64,000 bases of DNA from Ligula intestinalis. Its lineage: Eukaryota; Platyhelminthes; Cestoda; Diphyllobothriidea; Diphyllobothriidae. Position numbers and translations under genes: made by a program. Where the stretch lies: positions 29,602,562 through 29,666,561 of the forward strand of contig JAYGXS010000004.1 of assembly GCA_036362985.1 (NCBI GenBank), read 5' to 3'. Shown here in pieces: positions 21,494-33,895 of this stretch (its first letter is position 1; every line of letters starts with the position of its first letter). The notes under the pieces are model-generated. The model did no database searches, was not told where the DNA came from, and was given only the letters and a program-made list of their open reading frames with translations.

Positions 21494-22065
21494 TAGAAGA
21501 CTACTCGATCGCTGGGACAATGTTTATTCGTGGGCAAAGCAATTACGTTGGAGAAACTGGCAGGCTTCTCAAGACGCGAATTTCGAACACGCGGCAGCAG
21601 TGCAGCGAAATGATGCCAGTTCTAAAGTTACGGCTCATTCGACGACACCCGGCCGTGCATTCAAATTTGAACAGACCTAAATTCTCGCAAAAGGTGACAA
21701 TCGAGTGAGCCGAGAATTACGTGAGTCATGGTTCACGGCCCGCAATCCATCAACAAGTGCAACGAGTTACCCAATCCATATTCGGTGCTGAGACTAAATT
21801 TGGCCAAAGCGAATAGCCGCAGGGGAAATACACACGCCACCACATCATCTTATGTCAACACCACAAGGCCAGATGGACATAGCTGACTCAACGAATCAGC
21901 GCACAAGCAAAGGCATTTATCGATTTCTCTGTATGTTTAAATTTTGCGGCACACACAAACTCTTTCCGCGACTGTTCTGTGATTATGTCTCTGATGATGA
22001 ATTTACGACGGATTTCTAAATGGCAGGCGAATAAACATACTGTCCCAGCGATCGAGTGGTCTTCT
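21494..22065 (+). mobile_element. 5'-truncated Penelope-like element (PLE copy 2)
   Basis: The inverted tail at 21494-21530 (GAAGACTACTCGATCGCTGG) jumps straight into GIY-YIG coding sequence (NYVGETGRLLKTR). Next come a frame change within the domain, the continuation HAAAVQRNDASSKVTAHS, SRELRESWF, a 3' UTR and a tail at 21985-22065 with CTGATGATGAATTTACGACG and GTCCCAGCGATCGAG. The frame is broken by at least one frameshift and a TAA after FKFEQT. Same architecture as copy 1, but closer to the 9.3-kb tail family. Confidence 0.75.
21985..22030 (+). ncRNA. Decayed PLE hammerhead motif
   Basis: The 5' core CTGATGA (21991-21997) is intact. The GAAACGTC box has become CTAAATGGC, so cleavage is not expected. 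Confidence 0.4.
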
Positions 22066-22286
22066 ATTTCTCAATGCGTGTATTCTGTAGCCGTCCCACA
22101 CCTGGCCCTGTTTTCATGATCAAGTCAAGAAAAATTGGGAGTAGACACAACGCAGGCGGTTGGCGTTCTCTAAAGAGTGCTGCTAAACCTCCCTTGGCTC
22201 ACGATGAAATGAAAGTGTCAGAGAGGTCCCACTAAGAAAGAGCCATTGCAGCAGTCCGTCAGTCAGCTACTCCGCACAAGCGTACA

Positions 22287-22301
22287 CTGGGGGGGGGGGG
22301 G
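22287..22301 (+). repeat. G homopolymer run
   Basis: An uninterrupted run of more than ten G. A matching C run lies at 24488-24500 inside PLE copy 3. Confidence 0.9.
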
Positions 22302-22432
22302 GCTTACCGCATAGCCTGAGTTATCCTCTCCATTGGCCGTCTTCTAAGCTGCAGCATTTAGCACCCCGTTATAACTTCAAGCGTGGCAGGTTGCTTAGAG
22401 TGACGACAGTGCACTGAGTCGTCCACGCCAAG

Positions 22433-23640
22433 TTCTAGCACACCCTAACCATCAGGCCACCGCTCGAGACAGTCAGCCGACTGGCGCAGTGACTGGCAAG
22501 ATCTATGCACCTGTCTGCGCCCACCATATGAAAGCCTGGCTCACTTTATGTACATCTCAGGATAACCGCAAACGAGGAGGCAAGAAGAAGCGGTCGCCTT
22601 TGACTACTGCTCGTTCACTGAACAACAGCACACAGGGGAGTGATCGCGTGGTCGGAGATAAGGCATCAGTCGGCATCCTGCTATGCTAGGATTTCTGGTG
22701 AACAGTTTCAAGATCGGATTCTGCATGTAGCAGCTGCATATTTTGAAAGAGTATAAAGAGAAATTGATAGACGCTAAATATCTGCCATTTCATGGATCTT
22801 TTGCATGGTATGCACCGCATCGTCTTTGAAACCTCCTTTGTGACTAGATCGAACTCTGCAAAATTCTAAGCTGGAGGCTGTATTGGATGTTGAAAAGTTA
22901 ACAGCAGTAAATGGCAGCTATAATTGTTTCGACGCAGAGGCCAAAAGGAACAAAAACTTAGACATTTTGAAACAAACCACAACGCGGGTAAAAGTCCATT
23001 GGTCCTGTCAACGAAAAAAAGGTTTTGCCAGATGAAATCAGGTAGTTTATTGAAGACCAAAATTCAATTAATTGCTTGCGGCTGAACAAGATTTATGTCT
23101 ACATGAAGATTTCTAAATGTAACTCGCGCATGGCAAATTGTTTTGAGAATTTCGCAGTGATATTCCTTCTCAAAAATGAAAACGTAACAATAGGAAGCAT
23201 GCCTGCTGGGCATATAGTGTTTGTAAGTACATGAACGCAAGTTTTTCAGTGCTCTAAAGTGCACCTATCTTATCGACGATTGCTTGCTTGTAGTGAAATG
23301 AATCGATCAGTCAGGAATCAATGCAGTCAGCTGAATAATTGCTAATGCCGGGAAGTTAGATGTCAACGTTCACCTCTGCCCCACTCCCAGCATCTAGTTA
23401 CCGTTCGAACCACTTAGTTGTCTGATAAACGATGCGCGCAAGGACTGACAGGGTCTACGAACCTGTACGCGACCACCATATGATAGCCTGACTCCCTTTA
23501 CGCAGACCAGGACTACCGAAAGCGAGGAGGAGAGGGAGCCTTCCCCTCTGACTACCAGTCAAATGCTTGTTCACTTAACACACAACACATATTGGAGTGA
23601 TGGCGTGGTATTTGAGAAAGCGGGGGTGATCGGCAGAGTC
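22433..23640 (+). repeat. Two direct copies of an unknown repeat (22433-22690 and 23360-23640)
   Basis: Both copies contain CACCATATGA(A/T)AGCCTG, CGAGGAGG, TGACTAC and GGAGTGAT(C/G)GCGTGGT in the same order, about 930 bp apart. No coding capacity. The segment before the first copy (about 22200-22270) shares AAGAAAGAGCCATTGCAG with the 43-kb and 51.7-kb repeat family. Confidence 0.55.
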
Positions 23641-23832
23641 AATTAGAAGATGATAAGAATAGCGCTCGAAAGTTGGTCCTCGATGGAGACATTAAATCGA
23701 GCAACCAAGGCAATCCCGTCAGCTAAATTATGTTTTTAAGGCATTCATTTTACGAAGAAGGCTGTGAACGACAATCATTAGGCATTTCTAGACATCTTTT
23801 CCTATCTGAAACTCAATGGGGCCTCAAAAAGA

Positions 23833-24422
23833 TGGTGTATAGGAAGGCTATTCATTCGCACCAAATCCTAAGCTACCATAGCACGCATCCGACATGCCAC
23901 AAACGCAGTTGTGTATTGACTTTTACGAACGGGCAGAAACATACTGCAGCGAGCCACACGACCGGATATTCGAATACCGCTTGCTCCAGCGTCTCTTCCT
24001 AGCCAACGAGAATCCACGAAATTTTATTGATCATGGCAGACAGATCCAACCGAATGGGGATCCGGCATCCGAGCAACCAACGTTTTGGCGTGCGCTACCA
24101 TACCTTGACGACGTTTCGGAGGCAGTCACCCGTCTGGTAAAACCCCTGAGGATCGGCATCGCCCACTGACCAGATGCAAAAATACGACATCTGATCATGC
24201 GACCGATATAACCCCTACCCCGAGGTGATACCACAAACGCTAGATACCGGGTCAAATGTGATTCCTCTGCGGTTGAATATTTTGGAAAAACTAAGAAGCG
24301 ATTGAAAACCCGAATGGCACAGCACAACAGGGCAGTAAGGAGAATTGACCCACTATCTTTGGAGGCGGAATTTTGCGCAGACTCCGGACATACATTTGCC
24401 TTCCAGAATAGGTCGAGTCAGT
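23833..24422 (+). pseudogene. PLE reverse-transcriptase end, linker and GIY-YIG domain, broken
   Basis: The first frame gives VYRKAIHSHQILSYHS and HPTCHKRSCV, the RT region after the catalytic motif. A frameshift near 23895 leads to YERAETYCSEP, RIFEYRLLQRLF and the linker LPYLDDVSEAVTRLVKPL. TGA at 24167-24169 and TAA at 24212-24214 interrupt it. The same frame then gives VEYFGKTKKRLKTRMAQH and DSGHTFAF, a GIY-YIG domain in which the usual YxG turn reads YFG. It ends in TGA at 24419-24421. Not functional. Confidence 0.75.
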
Positions 24423-24859
24423 GAAACGATCGAAACCGGGAACAATTTCCATCAACCGTTGTGTGACACTTCCCACTGCCGACCAAGCCCCCCCCCCCCT
24501 CCCGAACGAGAGACCGTAAAAACAGACGGAACGTGAATTGGGGCCCTAGCGAGCCCATGGTGGACACACACGCTTAGGCGCACCACAACTGGCAAGCGAA
24601 GTCATCAGCTCAGCCGCTCATCCCGCAGGCGTGATACCGGATGGACGTGTGAAGGCAAACAGAATTACCGACCTGAGACGTCAACATAAGACGATGACAG
24701 CTGCACAAGCACAAACATCAGAAACCCCTGGGTGACACCTTGACTGAGTATATCCCCTTCAAGACGCACGAGGATTGAGCATCTCTCCCTACCGAGGCCT
24801 TTCTTCCTCTGCATTGACTGTCACTTACTATAAATACTGTGAAGCGCGCTACAACTCCT

Positions 24860-24902
24860 GCCTCTAATGACGGAAGCCTGTACGCTTTTGAAGCGTCAGG
24901 AA
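24860..24902 (+). ncRNA. Decayed PLE hammerhead motif, second subfamily
   Basis: The core reads CTAATGA (24864-24870) and GAAGCGTC, each one base off consensus. Helix II is well formed (GGAAGC/GCTTTT with wobble pairs). The tail box GTCAGG is kept. Confidence 0.4.
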
Positions 24903-24960
24903 AGAAACACTGTGTGGTTCCCATGATCGCCTCTTCGTCTCATATATATATATATGCTTA

Positions 24961-27490
24961 GCAAGGCGATCACGGAAGCCAAGTCTTTATTGTTGTGATA
25001 TTTCTGAGTTAAACTGGCTTCTGTTGCCAAAGGTGCCATACGCAAGAATCTTCAGAGTATTTATAGATAAGATTAAGCAAGGCATGCTGAGAACTCTTCG
25101 TGTCATAAGGACGTAGACTCGTCTCGTCAGAGGGCGATGGTAGCATTGAGGCGATAGCGGCCATTGATCGCATTCACATTGTCCGTTGGTTGGGTTCTGT
25201 CACCCTCATACCGCGCTCGCACCTTCCCTCAAACGTATGAACGGTGGTTGCTAGTTCGTGTTGACATCTCGGTTGCTGCCAGGTCAGCGGTCACCATCAC
25301 CGGTCACCATCACCGGTATCTCTTCAAAGCCTGTACTCGCGTTAGTCTGCGTTCACATGCTGTTTATGGTCTCGTAGACTTGTGTTCACCATCGATTGCT
25401 TCCCATTTGTGTTTGTGCCCGATGGTCGTACGTGCTTTTTTGTGGTATCGGTTGGTGTGTCTGATAGGAGTGCCTATCTCCATTCTGTTTCTTGTGCTTT
25501 ACCTCTAGAACTTGGAAGGCTGCCGGTAGTCTCGCACAGCCGTAAGTTACTCTCAAGTGCTATTGCCCCTCTCTGCTATTATGACTTGGCGGACCTCGGC
25601 CTGACAGGTGATCACCCACTTCGGAACCCCTAGCCATCCACACCAAGTTTATTTTTTTTCAAAAAGCAAATTGAATCAGTGGTCGCTCACTCCTGCGCGA
25701 ATATATACCCTGTCTGCAGTAACAGAGCACAGCAGGGGACGAGTTATTCCATAAAGTGCTTAAGACCCATCTGGTAGACCCCGTGGTGGACCATCTGTGT
25801 GCGCATGTTAACGTTTTCGTCCCAACTGGTGGTCAGGGTTAGGCTTGGCTGAATGAAGGCAAATGAACCAAAACCTTTTCTGTATCAATTTTACTCCTAA
25901 AGCTAACATCCTGGTCTGCCATATGTCTGCTGTATTGATATAGGCTTTTGGACGATGTGGTAATGGAACATGTACGTTGCGAAAGTGCCCTCGGTGTGGG
26001 GGCGACGATAGATAATAAGAGTTGATGGAGAAAGTCGGTTTCGGATTAACTGTGCGGTAGGATTATATCATGGGGTCATCTGGAGAAAGTGTGAAACGTG
26101 CTCCCCGGGCTATGTCAGAGAACAAATTAGATCCCACTAATTTTGTTGATAATTACGAGGGCAACCTGGGTCGCGTACTCACAATAAATGAGAACACAAT
26201 AAATGAGCTTTAATATCATCGCTAACCCCCCGCCCGACCAACGGCGAACACGTGTATGGAGGGGGAGGTAAGAGAGGGGAATTTTCCAGTGGTATCACCA
26301 ACACCAACTGGAAACAAGTTCAGCGAAGAACAAAATTGGCGAGATTATGTATATCACCCTACTTAAAAATTGCAAGTAAGCGATAATTCCCGTGGTTACT
26401 TCAAAAGGCCAACTTTTCTTAGGTTGCCGATTACAGCAATAACGCAATTCGGTTGCCTTCGATAAACCGCTCTGCAGTTCAAAGCAATCAGCAAATCCCA
26501 GCTGGATCGATGGGTGATGTGTAGAGAACCGGAAGATTATAGGCAATTCAACCTACCGAAAATTTGTAAGTAGTTGATTATTCTAGACAGAAAAACACCC
26601 GAACCCTCGATATGACCTTACCAACTGTGCCTTCATTTAGCCGTTCATAAACCTGACTACCAGCTGAGACCAAAAACACATATATGCGCTAAGGTATGAT
26701 GCACATAGTCTACACAAATTAGCCTTCCAAGCATGCCTAAACTATCCTTTCAGCCAAAAACACATTTCTTAATTTTGGTTGGTTAACTTTGGTTGAATGA
26801 ATTGTAGTCACTCAGAGATTGTCCTTACTGCGACGTTGCTTTAATTTTTAAAAGACTGGAACAGTCTGTGTGCTGGTCATTTACCTCCAAAATCTTTCTC
26901 GTTCTCTCACTATCTACATTATGCGATTTAGCATGTTTTTAGGAGGAACTTTGGAAACTGATTGGTGCAGGCTAACTACTATCACCTAGACCTATCGTGT
27001 GGTTGGGGACATATCATATTTCATATATCTTAAGCGTCAGCATTGCCATCTGTCGAAATTATATCTACCTGTTAACCTCAAGTGCGCTTTGAATAGCAGA
27101 GATAGTAGTCAAATGTGTCACTTATAACTATACTCAGTCATTGAACAGAGGAAAATGCAATAATAAAATATGAAACGTACAGGGGAGCTTCCGCCCATAT
27201 TTGCCTAAAAGTGGATTGCATTTTTGATTAGGTCAGGGGTATGGCATTCATAAGTTGACGGCAACATGTATAGTGTGTAGAGATAGCAGTCGCTACGAAA
27301 CTCATGCATGGCAAATTTCATTTAAATTGTTGGCATTTGGAGCTTATGATATAGTAAATACAAACCTGAGGAAGCTTTTTGTGTTCCTAACATTTGCTAA
27401 AAAAATTAGTATTTGAGCACAGTGGAATATACCTTTCACTAAGAAATGAATAATGTCGGCTGTTCGTTGTCCAATTCCGGTGTTTTGCGT
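24961..27490. other. No recognised gene
   Basis: A 13-base tandem (GGTCACCATCACC, two units) lies at 25287-25316. The motif of 17990 recurs at 26330-26382 and 26532-26582. The frame at 25164-25508 has no domain. Nothing else could be assigned. Confidence 0.4.
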
Positions 27491-27496
27491 ACTGAG

Positions 27497-27590
27497 AATA
27501 AGATGACTCGATCGCTGGGACAATATGTTTATTCGCCTGACGTTTCAATATCAGTCGTGGATTCATCATCAGAGACATGAGTAGCAGAAA
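27497..27590 (-). mobile_element. PLE 3' tail fragment
   Basis: The reverse complement reads CATGTCTCTGATGATGAATC, GAAACGTCAGGCGAATAAAC and TTGTCCCAGCGATCGAGTC. It is the best-preserved tail of the main PLE subfamily here and has no attached coding sequence. Confidence 0.8.
27535..27576 (-). ncRNA. Minimal PLE-type hammerhead with intact core
   Basis: On the minus strand, helix I is GTCT/AGGC (27573-27576 with 27535-27538), the core is CTGATGA (27566-27572), and GAAACGTC is at 27539-27546. All invariant core bases are present. Helix III is the two-base AC/GU pair without a loop, so cleavage would need a dimer. Helix II pairing is weak. Confidence 0.6.
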
Positions 27591-30342
27591 CAGGTTTTGC
27601 GTTCTATTTAATTTAAATTATTCTGTTACTTTTGAATGTTCGAAACCTTTTGAGGGTACTTTATTGAAGGATGCGTTGACTTTCTGCTGGTAATGAGTGT
27701 GTAGCAACTTAGTTAACTGTACTATGTGAAGGCGGGCCATCTTTCGTTTTTGGAGGAATGATTTGCAATCCTTAGTATATTTACTCTTTCCTGCTTTTGA
27801 ACATAGACATAAGGTTTGAAAACTGTAGTCTGCATACTTGTTCTGTTCAGCACATCCTAACCTTGCTTTAACTTAACGAGATAATTAATTTCAAGCCCAT
27901 ATTGATTTGGTATGAATTCGCAGTCTATAACATTTTTGACAGCCGATATTAACAGTTAAAAACAAGCAATGTTTAATGCATGATAGCCACATTGTGGGTC
28001 CCCATTTTGAAACGCATATGAGGCATTTCATTATTTTCAATGAAGTAGCTTATAAGTGAGAATTCCAACATCTTTGGAAACATTTAGCGTTCACTTTATT
28101 AAAACAGCTGAGCATCTGCCTGGTTAAGGTCAATTATATCTGCACAATAGGATATGTTGACGAATATTCACACAAATGAAGACAAATTATGCAGGAAACT
28201 TATGGAAAATATCCCACTTGCTTTATCAGTCTACCTAATTGAAACCATACAAGGGCAAACTGAACAAATATTTACGAAATACTCTAGTTTGAATGCCTCT
28301 TATTTTGCGTTATCTTATACGACTCCAGCCAGACTATGCAATCTGCCGTTTTATCGCGCGCCGATATTTTAATATAGGAAATGTTGTGAAGCCAGTCCAA
28401 ACGGGAGCCCTTGTTCAAATGCCCGTTTGCGCACTTTAGCGCTGGTACAATTTTTTGCACATAAATAAGGTAAAATAAAATAATCACTTACAAAAGTTGC
28501 AGATAAGCTTTTAAACTTGATATGTATTATGAATGCGTATGTTCGCGCTGTTCAATCAAGAATAGCGCAAACGGATTAAGAAGGGAAATAAACAGCCGCT
28601 TATTTCGCTTGCGATAAATGCACGTTCATCAGGCACTTACAAAGTGTATGAAAGTAAAAAAAGACATGGCTACGATTTTCTGTAGCACACGGTCGTTTAA
28701 CCCTTTATCAGCAAGTTGATACCAAATTATATGCAATCCTTTCGAAAACGTATCTGCACCCATAAAATCCACGGAGATCGTCCGAATGTCAAATCTCGGA
28801 AAGTTGGAGAATACAACTCCCCTTCCGCACTAAAACATTCCCAGTTACCAAAGCACATAGTAAAGTTATTTATGGCTGTTAATTAGCCCAATAACCCTGT
28901 TTTTTATTAATCTGTGGATAAGAGCTCAAATTTTTGATTGAAGAATTCTGTGGGTAAACAGTCGAGAGAATAACAAGTAGCAAAAACGCTCGAGCTTGCG
29001 GAATATAGCGAAAACTCTGTGTACATTTTATACCACCTCAAGGATGTTGCATTTTCAGTCTTCATAGGAATTTCTGGAATGCGCATGAAATAGGTACTCC
29101 GCATGTCATGTTTATCTTCAAGATCTTCAGTCCAAAGTGTGTGCTTATATTTTGCATAATGGTCATGCAGTTAACTACACTGGTCACAAACTCGCAAATA
29201 TTTCCCTTGGAAGTATCACAATTCATTTTGCATTGGTTCGGTATCTGCTATGCGGTCTCGCATGGCAGAATATATGTAAATTTAAGGAGTCTGAGGAAAA
29301 TAAATTGCAGGTATAAGAACACTCATCAAATACTCTTCTGAATTCTTTGATGGGAATTTCTGCAACTTTAAAATTTTTCTGATTGCAAAAGCACATATTA
29401 AAGTCATTAATGGGTATTTTTAACCTCATAGCCTAACATTTTATGAATTCGTTGATAAGCTCTCGAATTTTGGATTTTAGATCTCTGTGAGTGTAGTTTT
29501 CAGTTGATTGTTATGTTTACTATTTTTATTTCAGTTTTAGCTTTTTTCGATAAAAGTCAACTCAGCTAACTTTTTTACGATTCTTGCTTGGTTAATTTTA
29601 GTTTTAGTTAGTTATTTTTTAATTAATTATTTCCTTTCATCTTCAAAATTACACCTTTAATTATCGCGTTCTTTTTAGTTGACAAATACAAGGGTATTTA
29701 AATAAAATTGCCTGCATCGTATACTTTCATAAATTTTACTTTTATTCATATTTCCCTCCCTTTATATTGCGCAGGTTAGATTATTTTTATTTCACCTTGT
29801 TCTGTATTACAGGAGGATGAGGTTTTAGTGTGCTGATCTACTACCCAAACTATAAGTTTTGTGTCAAAAACGATCAAGCAGAGATGAATACAATTTCAGC
29901 AGTATTTAAAACTTGCCTTTGCTTGGGTTGCTGGTTTGTACCCCTAAAAATTAGCAGCGGTGAATTGAAAACCAATAATATAGAACCTGAGTTCACGTCA
30001 CTGCTATCGGCGCTATCAAAATGTGCACAGTTATAGATGGTAATTGGAACGTCACTCGTGGCATTTTAAATGACACAGTTTGTTTGCTGCATATGCACTC
30101 GATGTAACAGATAGATGCGAGTGTGTGTTGTTCTTCTGCATATAACGCAAACCCCAGTAAGATTTTCGGTTGCTTTTCCGCGGACGAGTATTTAAGCGCT
30201 GGGGAAATGTACCTGCCCCTTAGACATGGACAAAGTCTACCATTGAGTTTTCAAAGCCTGGCATTTATGCATAGAAATGTCGTACAGTCTGCAATTCTGA
30301 TTGATATTTGACATTAATTACTTTCCATCCGAAATTTTACAG
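27591..30342. other. AT-rich, no recognised gene; possible unrecognised upstream exons
   Basis: Earlier exons of the gene at 30343 may lie here but could not be identified. A diverged direct repeat is seen: AAAGCACATAGTAAAGTTAT at 28852 and AAAGCACATATTAAAGTCAT at 29389. A TTGATAAGCTC-like block follows about 45 bases after each. Confidence 0.4.
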
Positions 30343-30481
30343 AAGGCATTCAACTATGTGCCCAGACCAGATTATCAGTTCAGATCGCCTCTTGGTCAGC
30401 AGATTTTGGTAAACCGTGAGGCCCAACAATCAAATACTCTGAGGTTGGGTCCCAACATACCTACATCTGAGGTTTGGCGTG
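30343..30481 (+). CDS. Coding exon (penultimate) of an unrecognised protein
   Basis: The acceptor AATTTTACAG ends at 30342. The exon is open in phase 0 (KAFNYVPRPDYQFRSPLGQQ, then ILVNREAQQSN and LGPNIPTSEVWR). It leaves one base before a GTTAGC donor at 30482. That single G joins exactly with the CT at the start of the next exon to complete an alanine codon. The proline- and tyrosine-rich composition is unlike the surrounding noise. I do not recognise the family; a cytoskeletal or ciliary protein would be a guess. Upstream exons were not found. Confidence 0.55.
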
Positions 30482-30629
30482 GTTAGCTGCTAGCGACTAG
30501 AAAGCCATAAGATGGACATTCGTGTGTCGCCTGTCCTTGTGTGAATCTTATAACCCCTATTCGCGTGTAATAATATTACTTGTATAAAGAAACAATCTCC
30601 TTAGTTCTCTTGACTTTTACTTGTTATAG

Positions 30630-30760
30630 CTGCGATCATGACTGATCTAGCTGGCCTCAATTATGTCCCATATGATGCTTCTCCAAACGCAATGATCCGT
30701 GGCCACATACCTAGACAGTTCGACCCATTCTCTTCGCCAGTGCTAAAGACCGAATACTGA
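30630..30760 (+). CDS. Last coding exon of the same unrecognised protein
   Basis: The acceptor ACTTGTTATAG ends at 30629. After the two bases that complete the split codon, the frame reads AIMTDLAGLNYVPYDASPN, then RGHIPRQFDPFSSP and LKTEY, with TGA at 30758-30760. The NYVP motif here echoes NYVPRPDY in the previous exon, which hints at an internal repeat. The intron between them would be 148 bp. The evidence is splice-phase agreement and composition, not homology. Confidence 0.55.
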
Positions 30761-33700
30761 AGGTCCTTAGTTCTCGGAAAACTATAAACATACTTCATAT
30801 TATTTATTTAGCATTTTGGTATTTTGCTGAATTGGTTTTCAATTAACGAGGTTATTTTACACCGACAGATGTAGAAAAAAGTTAATTTACTAGCAAAAAT
30901 CAGTTCACCCATTTTACCTTTAACATTCAGCATGCAAAGCATTTAACCCTTAATTAAGTCAACTATCTCAATATGTGACTGATACTGTGCACGTCGTATA
31001 TGAAATCGAGCATGTTTATAAAAATAAAGAGTATAAATGAAGTATAGGGCTCACCATGTAATTCGCAAGCCTATATTTCTGTAATAAGGGATATGGTTTA
31101 GTAATAGATAAGTCAATATGGCTTGAAGTGGAGAAAAATAAAAGGAATGTATCAAACAAAAGCCGGAAACAGTGGATAACATAATTATAAAAACTAATAT
31201 GCATATCAGCGACAAAAGACTTTGCCAACATTATGCTGATCTGCCGTCCATTTTTCTTCAAATGAGTCAAGAGCTAACTAGTCAAAAATTCCCACATATC
31301 AGTCCGAATATTTGTATTTTAAGTCACTTTATTAAGGAAAAAAGGCTTCCGCCCATGAGATCCTTTGTCTTGTGAAATACCTCCCTGGCCGGGGTATGCC
31401 ATCTGTCGCTTTACCACACGCCATTTTGTTTTTATATAAAGGCGAATATTTCTCGAGCCACTGCAAGATATACCTCTGCTTAAGTCCTATTAACCTCCTT
31501 GAGTGTAAGGGAAGACCTTTGTGGGGAATACAGTTTCATCATGTACGTCATTTAAGCAATGTTTACCGCTTAAAAGAAAACAAACGAGCGACACTTGAAT
31601 ACGTTGTACCCCTTAAGTAAATCAGGGATGCGTGATTACATAAAACCTCTTGTAAGGGCTCCCTATACAACCAGGAAGACGGAACATATATCCTTCTTGT
31701 GAATACAATTAGGAATCCCACTGCTGAAAAAAAGCATCCGCTAAACTGGGATGCACAAAATGAATTTTCCTTAGTAATAAACATGCATTGCGCAACTGCA
31801 CTAATTAAATTCGGTTTTTCGTGAGACTTTTCATAATCTGTAGCTCAAACCTCAAGGGAAATAACTGGGAGCTCGCACAGTCGCCGCTGAACGTGCCTTA
31901 TGTTTCATCGTTAGAATTGTGGAGAAAACACTTTCATTACCAATAATATAACCTTATTTGATATCCACGATGACTTTTCAACTCTGTTATGATACTCCTT
32001 TGCGCAAAGGCTATAATTAGTTATTGCAGAGATCATTATTTTATGTAACCCTCAAGTTTCTTTAATTTAGAAGAACGTCCGTAGACTTTTGTGCTCTGGT
32101 ACGCAAATCTCTCCTGGTGTAATAACTAAATTCAATTCGTCGTTGGTCATATCTACTATGTGATCTAGCAAACGTTTCAGCTGAGTAAGATAAATTGCTA
32201 GATGCTGATTCCCAAGGGACTTATAAATACCTCGTGTGTTACGAAAAGAAGGGCAATTGACAAAAAAGTAGTTTGGCATAAATGACCCCTGTCAAGAACG
32301 CACCTCCGGTCCATCGACTGGCTACAAAACGCAAAAAGCAATAGCATAAATAAATTGTGACAACTCTTATCGTGCGTATGCAAGAGACAAATATTAACGC
32401 AACTTCCAATTTAAAACTAACCACCCATGTTGGATACGTCCACAACCACTAGAAGACGACAAAATGTTGCCAATAAATGTTAGGAGTGAAAAGTTGACCT
32501 CAGCTTATTATCGTAAACCACTACAAAAATTGCAACTGAATGGCCAAGCAGTAATGTCTCACGTATTCACAACTATTTTCCTGGGAAATAAGTCAATTCA
32601 TTTCCTGTTTACCCTTTACCTACTCTGCGACCTTGCATTTCTTAAGGGGAATGAAGTAAGGTGATAAACGCTTAATATGCCAAGACTAGTAGATCTCTGG
32701 AGATCTCAGGAGATAGCATGTAAATATGTGTAGACGTCTGTGGATAACTACTATTTTCTTTTATTTAGTGCACGAACCACAGCAGCACTGGTGTAGAAAA
32801 TATTTCAAATGTAATAATTTCCATATAATGGACAAAAAGTATTGTTACAGTGCAGTTTAGTACTCACCCAACATGTTTTATCGTCATATACCCTCTGCAA
32901 AAGGAAAAAAAGGCGTCTTATTAAGTCAGACATAATATTTTAGAAATTAAACTTAGCTCATTCCTCACGATCTAAAGGGTTTTTGATGGTAGATTTCACC
33001 AATTGGAACGTTTCTAACTTATGGCAAACTCCCAGTTAAAATGCCACAGTATATTCCCCCATATGTATGCCTTACAACAGGGCATAGTGGGCTAATGAAG
33101 TTAATAAAAAGCCGTCGAAGATTTTCGATATCCCACCAGAGGACCTTTCGACAGCGATAAGTGCCTCATTGCAGGGAAGTAAATATGGCATTCAGAAACA
33201 AACGCAGCTAATCATCAATGCCAGACATTTTGACACCAAAATGTCACGTAACATAGATGCCCTGCAATAGACGGAAGGGGAACGTACATTTTCCCTTATG
33301 AAGTCGGCCAGCCGCACATATTCATATATACAATACGGCTTGGAAGTCATACAAAAGTCATTACGAAAAAGCATTTGATATTTAAGCATACATTTGTTCA
33401 AGGTATTTTGATCAAATGAATGGATTCAATCCCATAAAATCCTTATAATAAGGAAAACGGCCTTTTTCACTCAGTGCACTGAAGATAATACGCATTAATT
33501 ATGGCTTTAACTGAGGAAGCCTGACATCAAAGAAATTTCCTTTGGTTTAACGTACTACAGAATAAAACCATTTATTTATATATGCTATAACATAGAAAAG
33601 CATGACCACCATAAAAACAAGGACATTTAACGCATGTGAAACGGTTATTTACGTTGTTTTTGCTATAGGATCCTTTTCAAACGGTGTCAGAAATTAATCA

Positions 33701-33895
33701 ACGGTTGTGAACACTACTGCAATACAAGCGGAAAAGGTATGAATTTAATTCCCTGTCAATTACTATCATTTATTCTCACGCAACTTTAACACACAATAAA
33801 AGCTTTCAGTGTTTGAAGCAATTTCAAAATATGACTTACATGGCCATGTTCATAAGCGCTTATAGAAAAACTCATTTTCTGCGCTAAAGGCTTTG
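30761..33895. other. AT-rich, no recognised gene apart from a LINE end
   Basis: Short frames only. A minus-strand GTGAGC-flanked stretch near 31050 was considered as an exon and rejected. Confidence 0.4.
31318..31365 (-). mobile_element. CR1-like LINE 3' end fragment
   Basis: AAGTCACTTTATTAAGG followed by AAGGCTTCCGCCC matches the 3' end of the LINE at 59203-61860 (AAGTCACTTTATTAAGGG, GGCTTTCGCCC) in the same orientation. Confidence 0.6.

Larger units (their letters stand above)
23825..24960 (+). mobile_element. Penelope-like element, 3' half (PLE copy 3, second subfamily)
   Basis: Includes part of the reverse transcriptase, linker and GIY-YIG domain (see 23833-24422), a 3' UTR with a C run, and a tail with a decayed hammerhead and the box GTGGTTCCCATGATCGCCTC. 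It ends in (AT)n at 24943-24956, not (TTC)n. The tail at 33896-33985 is the same subfamily. Confidence 0.75.

Noticed and set aside
25164..25508. 114-codon plus-strand ORF with hydrophobic end
   Set aside because: No domain, no splice context, no repeat match; composition is explained by a T-rich stretch.
31016..31090. Minus-strand micro-exon of the TMEM26-like gene (YMVSPILHLYSL-like reading)
   Set aside because: The resemblance to the TMEM26 second segment is slight, and the splice phase does not agree with the phase-2 donor of either first exon.
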